64,000 nt of DNA from Bradyrhizobium yuanmingense (GCF_900094575.1 NZ_FMAE01000004.1:620001-684000), one strand, 5' to 3'. Shown: positions 41,065 through 50,229, numbered from the stretch's first letter. Notes: a model not told the origin generated them from the sequence alone. Translations and numbers: made by a program.

Positions 41065-42036
41065 TCAGGAGATCACCTTGCTGGCGCGAAACAGGATCGA
41101 CGACACATCCAGCTTGATACCCAGAAGCCTGGCTGTCTTCATATTGATTGCCAGTTCAAACTTCTCGGGACGCATCACCGGAAGATCTGACGGATATTCA
41201 CCGCGCAGGATGCGATCGGCATAAGTGGCAAGCCGAAAATAGGTCGTGCGCTGGTTTGCGCCGTAACTCAAGAGACCTCCAGCGTCACAATATTCAGACC
41301 AGCCAAACATCGAAGGCAGCCGGTGCGCGATTGCAAGCTCCGCAATCTTCGCACGATGCACCAGCGTCACAGCATCGGGAAACACGAGGAGAGCATCCGC
41401 GTCCACCTTGCCGGCAGCCATCAACCCATTCTCGATTTCGCGCGCGCCGCAGAACGGAACGTAGGCTGCCTCTATCCCAAGATTTCGGCACGACTCCAAC
41501 GTCGCACGCCATTCCAGCGGCTCTCCCGGATGATCCGTGTTCGAGAAGACCGCCAGCTTTCGCAGCTTTGGATAAATGTCCTTGAGCAGCTCAACGCGCT
41601 TTCCTGCCAGCTCGAGCGACAGGAATGTGCTGCCGGTGAAATTGGTGCCGGGGTGAGCAAGGCTCTTCACCACACCCAAAGCGACGGGGTCGCCGCTCAA
41701 TGCAAACAGCACTGGGATGTCGGTGATTGCAGTCATGCCGCGTGTCGCCGGACCGCTCGAGACCACAAGGTCGACATCCCCTCGCTGCAGCTCGGAGACG
41801 ATCTTCCGCAGTGCCTGCGGATTTCCAGGGGCATAATGCGTCTCGAAGGTTACGGTCTTGCCTTCGACATATCCCAGGGCGCGCATTCCATCGCGAAAGC
41901 CGTCCAGGAAGGGATCCGGTTCGGACTCAGTCGAGACCCAGAAGATTCGATGCAGCTTGGCTCCGCCCTGCGCCCGTGCGATCGCAGGCCAGGCCAACCC
42001 CCCACCAATCAAAAAGATGAACTCTCGTCTTTTCAT
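41065..42036 (-). CDS. Periplasmic substrate-binding protein (ABC_sub_bind family), orphan
   Basis: A 323-residue exported protein with an RREF leader (MKRREFIFLIGGGLAWPAIARAQGG). A two-lobed type I binding-protein fold of the TrpX/ABC_sub_bind group follows (IFWVSTESEPDPFLDGFRDGMRALGYVEGKTVTFETHYAPGNPQALRKIVSELQ). No permease or ATPase gene is adjacent. The next gene, 8 bp downstream on the same strand, is a cyclase with an extracellular sensor domain, so the binding protein may present its ligand to that receptor instead of to a transporter. That link is inferred from operon structure only. Confidence 0.82.
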   Translation of the reverse strand: MKRREFIFLIGGGLAWPAIARAQGGAKLHRIFWVSTESEPDPFLDGFRDGMRALGYVEGKTVTFETHYAPGNPQALRKIVSELQRGDVDLVVSSGPATRGMTAITDIPVLFALSGDPVALGVVKSLAHPGTNFTGSTFLSLELAGKRVELLKDIYPKLRKLAVFSNTDHPGEPLEWRATLESCRNLGIEAAYVPFCGAREIENGLMAAGKVDADALLVFPDAVTLVHRAKIAELAIAHRLPSMFGWSEYCDAGGLLSYGANQRTTYFRLATYADRILRGEYPSDLPVMRPEKFELAINMKTARLLGIKLDVSSILFRASKVIS

Positions 42037-42617
42037 GCGAGCACCTGTCGAAGCTGGGCCTTGCAGTTCCGGCCGCAGACCAAGATCCTAGCTGTGCGTC
42101 TGATGACTGTTGCGCTCCGCAAGCGGACTGTCGCGCCACCGGCTCCGACATTTGTCCTCGTGAGCATGCTCAGAGACTGGGCTGGCGAGACGATTTGTCC
42201 TTGAGATGCGCTTGATTTTTACTTGAGACCGGCCCGGTTAAGACCAAAACGGCCTTACGCGTTGCATCGCGCGGTGTCCGAACACCTCCAGCGCGGATCC
42301 GGGCTAGCTATGGCGTCTCAAAAGGACAGTTGGAACTCACATCCTGAGCCAGTGCCCACGACCTCATAGATTGGGTGACTTCAGCGCCTTCGGCAACTCA
42401 CGGGCTAGCGCGTGTACTCATACGGGCTAGGGGCTCATAAAGGCAATGTTCGCTCCTGAGGGACGAGCGGAGATATTCTGATCTGCCAGAGCATCACTGC
42501 TTGTGACCCAGAGCCGTCATGACACCGATGCGCTCAATACCGCCTGACGGATCCTCATCATTGCGAGATGAACCAATCTGTACCCTGGGGTTTGGACCCG
42601 CAACGGAACATATGGCG
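42037..42617. other. Gene-free region with possible decayed repeat
   Basis: No convincing gene is present in this 581-bp stretch. The right part, about 42460-42600, encodes on the minus strand a GGIERIGVMTALGHKQ frame of a kind I have seen as recurrent spurious ORFs in Bradyrhizobium intergenic repeats, so it may be a repeat remnant. The left part is the promoter region of the binding protein/cyclase operon. Confidence 0.35.
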
Positions 42618-43478
42618 CTAAATCGTCGGGCGCGCTGGCGATTGCCCAAGTGCCAGAAGCGCTGCGGCCAGCGCCGCCGCGGCCTTTTCGGGCCGGGCTT
42701 TCTCATAGATTGCGAACTCAAGGTCAGGAAGGCGCGGCAGCCCCTCTTGCGATCCCAGAATGCGCAAACCTGCAATGACCGCGCTCGCGGGAAGCGGCGT
42801 GATGGCGAGACCAGCGAGCGCCGCCGCGCGCACACCTGTCAGGCTGGGGCTGGTATAGATGATCTCCCACGTCAGTTCGCTGTCATTTAGCGCGGCGAGC
42901 GCTGCCTCACGCGATACTGACCGCTCGCGATAGAGCGCCAGCGGCAGCACCGCGCCCGGAACCAGATCAAACGCGTCGGCGGCGGCCCAGACCATGGGTT
43001 CGCGCCAGACCAGGCGCCCACGCGACGTACCGAGCGGACGCTTAGCGAACACGACGTCGAGTCGTCCCTTGTTCAACTGCTCGATCAATTCCGCACTAAC
43101 GCCGATCTGCACCTCGAGCTTCACGCTCGCGTGCAACATGGCGAAGCGTCCCAGCGCCGATGGCAGCGAGCCGCCGGCGACTTCCTCGACCACTCCAAGA
43201 CGCACGGCTCCTGACAAGCGCGGCGCTGACAGGCGATGGCGGGCCGCCTCCTCGAGTTGCAACAGACGACGGGCGTCACCCAGCAGCATCTCTCCATCGT
43301 CGGTCAGCGCGACGCTGCGGGTCGTGCGCCGGAACAGCGGACGTTTGGTTTCAAGCTCCAATCGCTTGACCTGCTGGCTGATGGTCGACTGCGTCAGATT
43401 GAGCCGTTCGGCGGCGCGGTGGAAGCCGCCGCAATCCGCGACGGCAACAAAGGAACGCAAAAGCTCGAATTCCAGCAT
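42618..43478 (-). CDS. LysR family regulator, probable malonate-locus activator
   Basis: A 286-residue LysR-type regulator with an N-terminal winged helix-turn-helix (ELLRSFVAVADCGGFHRAAERLNLTQSTISQQVKRLE) and a two-lobe effector domain. It is divergent from the mdcA/malonyl-CoA decarboxylase pair, matching the position of MdcR/MatR-type malonate regulators, although LysR rather than GntR membership fits MdcR. ATG 43478 starts the consensus MLEFELL; an in-frame ATG lies at 43508. A TTGATC-N9-GATCAA dyad overlaps this region. Confidence 0.82.
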   Translation of the reverse strand: MLEFELLRSFVAVADCGGFHRAAERLNLTQSTISQQVKRLELETKRPLFRRTTRSVALTDDGEMLLGDARRLLQLEEAARHRLSAPRLSGAVRLGVVEEVAGGSLPSALGRFAMLHASVKLEVQIGVSAELIEQLNKGRLDVVFAKRPLGTSRGRLVWREPMVWAAADAFDLVPGAVLPLALYRERSVSREAALAALNDSELTWEIIYTSPSLTGVRAAALAGLAITPLPASAVIAGLRILGSQEGLPRLPDLEFAIYEKARPEKAAAALAAALLALGQSPARPTI

Positions 43479-43483
43479 GCCGA

Positions 43484-43504
43484 TTGATCCAAATTCATGA
43501 TCAA
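43484..43504. promoter_or_regulatory. Candidate LysR operator
   Basis: TTGATC-CAAATTCAT-GATCAA is a perfect 6+9+6 dyad between the LysR gene and mdcA, 86 bp before the mdcA start. The T-N11-A pattern typical of LysR sites is contained in it. Confidence 0.5.
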
Positions 43505-43589
43505 TCATATTACAAAATATCGTTTCTATAATCAATACTGGTCACCTAACTTCTGCATCGAAGACAGCGTCGAGCGAAGGAGGTTCATC

Positions 43590-45245
43590 ATGCACGCCAC
43601 ATCACGACCGGGAGCGGATCGCTCCGCGAGGCTAGCTCGGGCCGCCACGATCTGCTCTGAAAAGCTCTGCCCTGCCGAGCGCGCGACCGAGTTGCTCGAA
43701 GCGATCATCGAGCCGGGCGACCGCGTTGCCATCGAGGGCGACAATCAGAAGCAGGCCGATTTTCTTGCCGCCGCCCTGACGAGCGTGGATCCGGCGCAGA
43801 TTCACGATCTGCACATGGTGCAGTCGGTGCTGGCGCTGCCCGATCATCTCGCCGTGTTCGAGCGCGGTGTCGCCAATCGGCTCGATTTTGCCTTCGCAGG
43901 TCCGCAGAGCCGCAAGCTCGCCGAACTGGTCGGCAGCGGCACGGTGAAGATCGGCGCAATCCATACCTATCTCGAGCTCTATGCTCGGATGTTGGTGGAC
44001 CTGACGCCGCACGTGGCGCTGATCGTCGCCGACAAGGCCGACCGCAACGGCAATCTCTACACCGGTCCCAACACCGAAGACACGCCGACCATCGCCGAAT
44101 CCGCGGCCTTTCGCGGCGGCATTGTCGTGGCGCAAGTCAACGAGATCGTTGACCGGTTGCCGCGAGTAGACGTCCCCGGCGACTGGGTGGATTTCGTCAT
44201 ACCGAGCCCAAAGCCTTACGCGATCGAGCCTCTGTTCACGCGCGACCCCGCCAAGGTAAGGGACGAGAACGTGCTGATGGCGATGATGGCGATTGCTGCG
44301 GTCTATGAGCCATTTGAGGTCCAGCGGCTCAACCACGGCATCGGTTACGCCACCGCGGCGATCGAGCTGATCCTCCCGACATTTGCCGCCCGGCGTGGCC
44401 TGAAGGGCAAGATCGCGAGCCAATTCGTGCTCAACCCGCACCCGACCCTAATCCCGGCGATCGAAGCCGGCTTCGTCGACGGCGTCTATTGCTTCGGCTC
44501 CGAGCTCGGTATGGAGCGCTACGTCGCAAAGCACGCCGATATATTCCCGATCGGCGCCGACGGCAGCCTGCGGTCGAACCGGGCACTGGCGCAGGTCGCC
44601 GGACAATATGCCTGCGACATGTTTGTTGGCGCCACGCTGCAAATCGACGCGCGAGGCAACAGTTCGACGGCCACCAAAGACCGGATCGCAGGCTTCGGCG
44701 GTGCGCCGAACATGGGCGCGGATGCACGCGGTCGTCGCCACGACAGTCCCACCTGGCTTCGCGCCGGTCAGGAAGCAGGCGATCCCTTACGCGGGCGCAA
44801 GCTTGTGGTGCAGATGGTGCAGACCCATCAGCCAAACGGTACGCCCAGTTTTGTCGAGCGTCTGGACGCGTTCGATCTGGCCGCCTCCGCCGGCTTCGCA
44901 TTGCCGCCGGTGATGATCTATGGCGACGACGTGAGCCATGTCATCACCGAGAAGGCCGTGGCGAACCTGTTGCGCTGCCGATCACCGCAAGATCGCGAGG
45001 CGGCATTGCGCGCGATCGCCGGCGACACCGAATTTGGCAAGCGCCAATCGCCTGACACAACCGAGAGCCTCCGCCGTCGCGGCATCGTGATGTTTCCGGC
45101 AGACCTTGGCATCGACGTCGGCACGGCGACTGCGATCTGCTCGCCGCCAAGACGATCGATGACCTCGTGGCCGCCTCGAGCGGACTCTACGCGCCACCGG
45201 CCAAGTTCCGCCGCGCCGTCACCGCCCAAGCTTGAGGAGGAATAG
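43590..45245 (+). pseudogene. mdcA: Malonate decarboxylase alpha subunit MdcA, frameshifted near its 3' end
   Basis: A CoA-transferase-fold protein of the MdcA family that moves an acyl carrier onto malonate (ACP or CoA). The open frame codes 551 residues from ATG 43590 (AGGAGG upstream). It is intact through GIVMFPADLGIDVGTAT, then reads out of frame at about 45131. The lost tail continues in the next frame as DLLAAKTIDDLVAASSGLYA and on to a stop at 45235, 12 bp before the next gene. One missing base restores the full family C terminus. The mutant tail is 34 unrelated residues. It may be a sequencing error or a real lesion. Confidence 0.75.
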
Positions 45246-45247
45246 TC

Positions 45248-46528
45248 ATGTCCGCAATCCGCCAAACTTTCAACGATCCATCCAGCACGACAATGCCGCT
45301 CCTCGATCGCGCGAAGCAGCTCGCAGCATCGCTGCTCTCCGAGCGCAGCCAGGCCTCAGGAGCGCTGGTCGCGCGGCAATTGCGCGAGATGCTTGGTGCA
45401 CTCGACGACAACGATCGCCGCTGCTTTCAGCGCTATCTCGCCACGGAATTCCATCCTCACGGTCCGGCTTTGCGCGCGGCGGCGCAGCGTTACCTCGCCG
45501 AAGGCACCGCAGAAGCCGCGGCCGCACTCGCGCGTGCTGCCGAGCCGCCGCGCCAGGAACTGCTGCGGCGAATCAACATGGCACCCGGCGGGATCAGCGC
45601 GCTGATCGCGATTCGCAGCGAAATTGCTTCATACATGCGCACTGACCCCGAACTGAAGTTGCTCGACGCGGATCTCAAGCATTTGTTCGCCTCATGGTTC
45701 AACCGCGGCTTCATCGAGTTGCGGCGCATCGACTGGCAGACACCGGCCGCGGTGCTGGAAAAGCTGATCGCCTACGAAGCCGTGCACGAAATCAAGGGCT
45801 GGGACGACCTGCGCCGGCGCCTTGCACCCGATCGGCGCTGCTTTGGCTTCTTTCATCCCGCACTTCCAGGCGAGCCACTGATTTTCGTCGAGGTTGCTTT
45901 GGTGGAAGGACTGGCCACGGCCGTGCAGCCGTTGTTGTCGCAGGACGACGGTGAAGCCATCGCGCAGCAGCGCGCCGCGCGCGCCGACACCGCGATCTTC
46001 TACTCGATCTCCAATTGTCAGGACGGCCTGCGCGGCGTGGCGTTCGGCAATTTCCTGATCAAGCAGGTCGTTGAAGAGCTGCAGTCGGAGTTTCCGCAGC
46101 TGAAGCGTTTTTCCACCCTATCTACGGTACCGGGATTTCGGCAATGGCTCGCTAATCGGCTTGCAAATGCAAGTGATCCCGATGCGGCGCTGTTATCGCA
46201 ACTGGAGAGCGATAGCTGGTGGAATGACCCGGCGCAGAGCGAGAAGCTGCGCGTGCCCTTGCTGCGGCTCTGCGCTAGCTATCTGACACGGAAGCCCTCG
46301 ATACGCATCGACCCCGTGGCGCGTTTTCACCTCGGCAACGGCGCACGGCTCGAACGCATCAATTGGCTCGGCAATACCGCTCTGCGTGCGATTCAAGAAT
46401 CCTTCGGGATCATGGTCAACTATCTTTATGACCACAACACCATTGAGACCAATCACGAAGCATTTGTACGCGACGGCACTATCGTCCGTTCGCCTGATGT
46501 CGATGCTCTACTGCACATCACCGACTGA
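45248..46528 (+). CDS. Malonyl-CoA decarboxylase
   Basis: A 426-residue enzyme of the MCD family (eukaryotic MLYCD/rhizobial MatA type). It has an N-terminal helical domain (about residues 1-140) and a C-terminal GNAT-like catalytic domain with FFHPALPGEPLIFVEVAL and FYSISNCQDGLRGVAFGNFLIKQVVEEL, then FARFHLGNGARLERINWLGN near the end. It converts malonyl-CoA to acetyl-CoA and CO2. GGAGG overlaps the intended stop of mdcA, so the genes are translationally close. With MdcA as a CoA transferase, the pair would turn malonate into acetate and CO2. Confidence 0.9.
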   Translation: MSAIRQTFNDPSSTTMPLLDRAKQLAASLLSERSQASGALVARQLREMLGALDDNDRRCFQRYLATEFHPHGPALRAAAQRYLAEGTAEAAAALARAAEPPRQELLRRINMAPGGISALIAIRSEIASYMRTDPELKLLDADLKHLFASWFNRGFIELRRIDWQTPAAVLEKLIAYEAVHEIKGWDDLRRRLAPDRRCFGFFHPALPGEPLIFVEVALVEGLATAVQPLLSQDDGEAIAQQRAARADTAIFYSISNCQDGLRGVAFGNFLIKQVVEELQSEFPQLKRFSTLSTVPGFRQWLANRLANASDPDAALLSQLESDSWWNDPAQSEKLRVPLLRLCASYLTRKPSIRIDPVARFHLGNGARLERINWLGNTALRAIQESFGIMVNYLYDHNTIETNHEAFVRDGTIVRSPDVDALLHITD

Positions 46529-46549
46529 GCCGCGATCAAGTTCGTTGCG

Positions 46550-48808
46550 CTAGCTCGGCGCCATCCCGCCGCCGTTCAGCGCCTTGCGGATCATCTCGGC
46601 GAGCTGGTTGCGCCGATAGGGCTTGGTCAGCAGCAGCACGCCGTCGTCGAGCTTGCCGTGATGGACGATGGCGTTGTCGGTGTAGCCGGAGGTGTAGAGC
46701 ACCTTCACGCCCGGCCGGCGCCTCGCCACCTCGTCGGCGAGCTCGCGGCCGCTCATGCCGCCGGGGATGACGACGTCGGTGAACAGCAGGTCGAAGCTCT
46801 GCCCGGCCTCAATCAGGTCCAGCGCCGCCTTGCCGTCAGACGCGGCGATCGTCTTGTAGCCAAGGCTCTGGAGCTGCGCGGTGACGAAGTTGCGGACCAG
46901 CGGATCGTCCTCGACCACGAAAATGGTCTCGGCGCCGCCTTCGGCCGTCGGCGTGACGCCGGTTGCGATGTCCGCTGCGCCTTCGCCCGGCGGCAGGTAG
47001 AGCTTGATCGTGGTGCCGTGGCCTTCCTCGCTGTAGATCTTGATGTGGCCGCCGGATTGCTTGACGAAGCCGTAGACCATGGAGAGGCCGAGGCCGGATC
47101 CCTTGCCGACCTCCTTGGTGGTGAAGAAGGGCTCGAACGCCTTCTGCTGCACGTCAGAGGGCATGCCGGTGCCGGTATCGCTGACCGCGAGCATGTTGTA
47201 GGGGCCCGCTGCCACGTCGGCATTGGCCTGCGCATAGGCTTCGTCGAGCACGACGCGGTGGGTTTCCAGCAGCAGCTTGCCGCCGCCCGGCATGGCGTCG
47301 CGGGCGTTGATCGCCATGTTGAGCACGGCGTTGGTGAGCCTGGACGGATCGATATGCGTCGTCATCGGCCCCTGCTCCAGCACAGTCTCGATCTGGATCT
47401 GCTCGCCGAGGGTGGGGCGCAGAAGCTTTGCGATGTCCGAGATCGCGGCGTTGATGTCGACGTTGCGCGGCTCGAGCGGCTGCCGGCGCGCGAATGCCAA
47501 GAGGTGCTGGATCAGCTCGGCGCAGCGTTCGGCGGCATCGTCGATCAGCCGGGCCGTGCGCTGCAGCTCGGGCTGGTCCTTCAGGCGCTCCACCAGCGTC
47601 TCGGTGTTGCCGGAGATGACCGTGAGCATGTTGTTGAAGTCGTGCGCGACGCCGCCGGTCAGCTTGCCGATCGCATCCAGCTTCTGCGACTGGTGCAACT
47701 GCCGCTCGGTCTCGCGCGAGGTCGTCGCATCGTGATAGACCAGCACCGCGCCGGAAATGTTGCCTTGCCCGTCCCGCATCGGCCGGCCGCTGACCATGAG
47801 ATGGCGCGGCGGGTTGCCGCTGTGCGGGCGGACGATCATCTCCAGCTCTTCGAACTGCTCGCCGCGCAGCACGCGCGTCGATGGCAGCTCGTCGGCCGGA
47901 AGCGGCGTGACGCCGTCGCCGTGAAACACGTCGGACAGCGCGCGCAGATTGCCGACGTTCATGCCGGTGCGATGCAGCAGCATGCGCTCGGCGGCCGGAT
48001 TGGACAGCAGCACGGTGCCCTCGGCGTCGATGACCAGCACCGCCTCCGCCATGCTGCGAAACGTGCTCTGGAGCACGTTGACCGACAGGCGCAATTCGTC
48101 ATGCGCGGCGACGAGGTGCTCGGTGCGTTCGGCCACCGCCGCCTCGAGCGCCGCCTTGGCGGCTTGGGTCTGCTCGAGCGAGCTCTGGAGCTCACCCGTC
48201 GTGCGGCGGCTTTCGCGCATCACCAATGCGACCAGGAGCAGGATCAGCACGGCGCCGGCGACGTCGATGCCGAGCAGCACGATGCCGGTGCGGCGCGAAT
48301 CCTGGGAGCGGGCGGCGAGCAGGCGTTCTTCCTCCGCGCTCAGGCGGTCGAGATTGCGCATCACCGTGTCCATGAGGCCACGGCCCTCGGCCTTGCTGTT
48401 GAGCGCGGCAATGCCGGCCTGGTCGTTGGCGGCCCGCAGGCGCATCGCGGTGGCGGCGATCTCGATCCGGCGCAGCGCCAGCGGCTCGGTGCCCTCAAGC
48501 AGGGCGACCTGATCGGGGGTGTCGCGCACGTCGCGCTTGAGCTCGGCGAGGGCCGGCGCGAGCTTGGCGTGCACCGCCTGGAACTCGTCGCTGAAGCCCT
48601 GGCTGCGATAGAGCTCGTAGCCGCGCGCGGCGCTCTCGGCCCGGCGCAGCAGCACGCGCAGATCGGAGATCTTCTTTTGCACCTGGACGGTGTGGTTCAC
48701 CGACGCCGCGTCGGACCGCGACTTGACGTCGAGGGCGATCGAGGCCGCGGTGATGATCAGGAGGATGGCAAGTCCAACACCGAGAATGACGCGCTGCGTT
48801 GGAATCAA
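46550..48808 (-). CDS. Hybrid sensor histidine kinase (CHASE3-PAS-HisKA-HATPase-REC)
   Basis: A 752-residue membrane sensor: TM1 near residues 8-28, a CHASE3 periplasmic helix bundle, and TM2 near 185-205. A coiled coil leads to PAS (SMAEAVLVIDAEGTVLLSNPAAERML), HisKA with phospho-His in GGVAHDFNNML, HATPase (N box AINARDAMPGGG, G box GSGLGLSMV), and a C-terminal receiver (VVEDDPLVR...LFTDVVIPGGMSG). The TTG at 48808 is proposed as the start because it overlaps the stop of the upstream receiver gene in a TTGA arrangement; an ATG at 48862 would overlap by 58 bp. The two probably form one phosphorelay. Confidence 0.88.
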   Translation of the reverse strand: MIPTQRVILGVGLAILLIITAASIALDVKSRSDAASVNHTVQVQKKISDLRVLLRRAESAARGYELYRSQGFSDEFQAVHAKLAPALAELKRDVRDTPDQVALLEGTEPLALRRIEIAATAMRLRAANDQAGIAALNSKAEGRGLMDTVMRNLDRLSAEEERLLAARSQDSRRTGIVLLGIDVAGAVLILLLVALVMRESRRTTGELQSSLEQTQAAKAALEAAVAERTEHLVAAHDELRLSVNVLQSTFRSMAEAVLVIDAEGTVLLSNPAAERMLLHRTGMNVGNLRALSDVFHGDGVTPLPADELPSTRVLRGEQFEELEMIVRPHSGNPPRHLMVSGRPMRDGQGNISGAVLVYHDATTSRETERQLHQSQKLDAIGKLTGGVAHDFNNMLTVISGNTETLVERLKDQPELQRTARLIDDAAERCAELIQHLLAFARRQPLEPRNVDINAAISDIAKLLRPTLGEQIQIETVLEQGPMTTHIDPSRLTNAVLNMAINARDAMPGGGKLLLETHRVVLDEAYAQANADVAAGPYNMLAVSDTGTGMPSDVQQKAFEPFFTTKEVGKGSGLGLSMVYGFVKQSGGHIKIYSEEGHGTTIKLYLPPGEGAADIATGVTPTAEGGAETIFVVEDDPLVRNFVTAQLQSLGYKTIAASDGKAALDLIEAGQSFDLLFTDVVIPGGMSGRELADEVARRRPGVKVLYTSGYTDNAIVHHGKLDDGVLLLTKPYRRNQLAEMIRKALNGGGMAPS

Positions 48809-49227
48809 GGGGCTTCTTTCTGGTCCTTCGGCGGCGCGCTCTCGCCCGCGCCGGCAAGGCATTCCCGGATCGTGGTCAGCAGCGCTTCCGGCGTGAACGG
48901 CTTGCGCAGGCAGCGCGTTGCGCCGAGCTCAAGCGCCATGCGGAGAAAATCGGGAGAGGGCGAGGCGGACGAGGCGAAGGCATAGCCTGACATCGCGATC
49001 AGCGGCGTGGCAGGGGCGCGCTCGTGAAAGATACGGATGGATTCGAAGCCGCGCATATGCGGCATGAAGATGTCGACCAGCATGACGTCGAAGGCTTGCG
49101 ATTCCAGCGCAGCCAGTCCTGTTTCGCCGCCGTCGGTCAGCGTGACGTCGAAGCCCTGACGTTGGAGGAGGACCTCGATGGTCGCGCCGACCATCGGATC
49201 GTCATCAACCACGAGAATACGCGGCAT
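48805..49227 (-). CDS. Single-domain response regulator
   Basis: A 140-residue receiver with the acidic pocket DDD at residues 8-10, phospho-acceptor Asp52 (VDIFMPHMRG), Ser/Thr in IAMSGYAF and Lys in RKPF. It has no output domain, so it acts through protein contacts or passes phosphate on. It is first in an operon with the hybrid kinase and is coupled to it by overlapping start and stop. A perfect ATGCAC-N6-GTGCAT dyad lies 91 bp upstream. Confidence 0.88.
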   Translation of the reverse strand: MPRILVVDDDPMVGATIEVLLQRQGFDVTLTDGGETGLAALESQAFDVMLVDIFMPHMRGFESIRIFHERAPATPLIAMSGYAFASSASPSPDFLRMALELGATRCLRKPFTPEALLTTIRECLAGAGESAPPKDQKEAP

Positions 49228-49317
49228 GACACTTCCCAGAAGATCGAAGTCCCCACTGTGATTTGTGATATCCGCGAATCGTGGCTCCGGTCAATTTGCG
49301 ATTGGATCGCGCAGGAT

Positions 49318-49335
49318 ATGCACGGTTTGGTGCAT
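49318..49335. promoter_or_regulatory. Perfect dyad upstream of response regulator operon
   Basis: ATGCAC-GGTTTG-GTGCAT is a 6+6+6 perfect inverted repeat between the regulator gene and the BA14K gene terminator. It could be an operator for an unknown dimeric regulator. Confidence 0.4.
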
Positions 49336-49410
49336 AAAGGTCCATTTGCATCGATTTGTATTTATCTGCGAGGGTGATGGAGCCGAAAGGAGCGAGGAAG
49401 GCGCCGATTG

Positions 49411-49446
49411 CAAAAAAGGCGCCGCATTGCTGCGACGCCTTTCGCC
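49411..49446 (-). terminator. Terminator after BA14K gene
   Basis: On the minus strand, AAAGGCGTCGCAGC and GCGGCGCCTTTTTT form a stem with a short AAT-containing loop and a run of six T, 20 bp after the BA14K stop. It closes that transcript before the response regulator promoter. Confidence 0.75.
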
Positions 49447-49465
49447 TCTAGTCTTCGCGATCTGC

Positions 49466-50179
49466 TTACGGGCAAGGATGCCGCCGGCCGTCGTAGCCGA
49501 GATAGGTGCCCGAGGCCGGGTCGTAAGATTTGAAGCGCCGCGCGCAATAAGCGGCGTCGCCGCCGCCATCCTGCACTACGGCAACCGACGGCTCGTCATA
49601 GTAGCCGTAGTAGTAGGGATCATCGTAATAGCCGTAGCCGCTGCCGTAATAGGCGTAGGAGCCGAGGCCGCCGATCGCGGCGCCAGCCGCAAAGCCCGGC
49701 CAGAAGCCGCCGTGGCGATGATGATGGTGGTGGCGACCGTGCCAGTGACGACCGCTCCAGTTGCCGCTGCCGACCTGCCAATTGCCGCTGCCGCCCTGCC
49801 AGTTGCCCGCAACTGCAGCGCTACGGGTCCCACTGAAGCTCGGCGAGATAGCGGCACGGTCTGCCGCGCCCCCGACGAAACTGCCGCCGCCCGGACGGAC
49901 CGCGCCACCGGCTGCGAAATTGCCACCGCCCGGGCGCATCGCCGCTCCGCCCCCGAAACCGCCGCCACCGCCCTGGAACGCGGCGCCGCCGCCGCCCATG
50001 CGGGCGCCGCCACCGAAGCCGCCGCCTCCGCCAGCGACCGCGGCACCTCCGCCACCGATCGCGGCACCACCGCCCGCTCCGACCGCGGCGGCACGACTCT
50101 GCTGCGCAAAGCTCGGGCTCGCCAAGGGAAGAACCAACGCCACCGTCGCAGCGGCACTCAACAATTTCAGACTGTTCAT
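49466..50179 (-). CDS. BA14K family exported protein, Gly-rich
   Basis: A 237-residue protein with a signal peptide (MNSLKLLSAAATVALVLPLASPSFAQ). About 100 residues of GGGGxFGGGA repeats follow, then a His cluster (HWHGRHHHHHRHGG), a hydrophobic Gly-rich helix and a C-terminal BA14K motif (AYCARRFKSYDPASGTYLGYDGRRHPC). Brucella BA14K is an immunoreactive envelope protein with lectin-like properties. AAGGAG precedes ATG 50179. A near-consensus EcfG promoter (one mismatch) lies at 50205-50229. Confidence 0.85.
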   Translation of the reverse strand: MNSLKLLSAAATVALVLPLASPSFAQQSRAAAVGAGGGAAIGGGGAAVAGGGGGFGGGARMGGGGAAFQGGGGGFGGGAAMRPGGGNFAAGGAVRPGGGSFVGGAADRAAISPSFSGTRSAAVAGNWQGGSGNWQVGSGNWSGRHWHGRHHHHHRHGGFWPGFAAGAAIGGLGSYAYYGSGYGYYDDPYYYGYYDEPSVAVVQDGGGDAAYCARRFKSYDPASGTYLGYDGRRHPCP

Positions 50180-50204
50180 GGTGAAACTCCTTTTCCCGGA
50201 AAGC

Positions 50205-50229
50205 AACCCTGAGAAAGCGCGGGGGTTCC
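50205..50229 (-). promoter_or_regulatory. Near-consensus EcfG-type promoter
   Basis: On the minus strand, GGAAC (50229-50225) and GGTT (50208-50205) are 16 bp apart, one base off CGTT. It lies 26 bp before the BA14K start. Confidence 0.4.

Noticed and set aside
42494..42835. A 113-codon minus-strand frame ending in GGIERIGVMTALGHKQ
   Set aside because: It overlaps the 3' end of the LysR gene and has Arg-rich composition; similar frames recur as annotation artefacts in intergenic repeats.
46658..48985. A 775-codon open frame on the plus strand opposite the hybrid kinase
   Set aside because: Same GC-driven shadow effect; no recognisable domain, while the minus strand encodes all kinase motifs.
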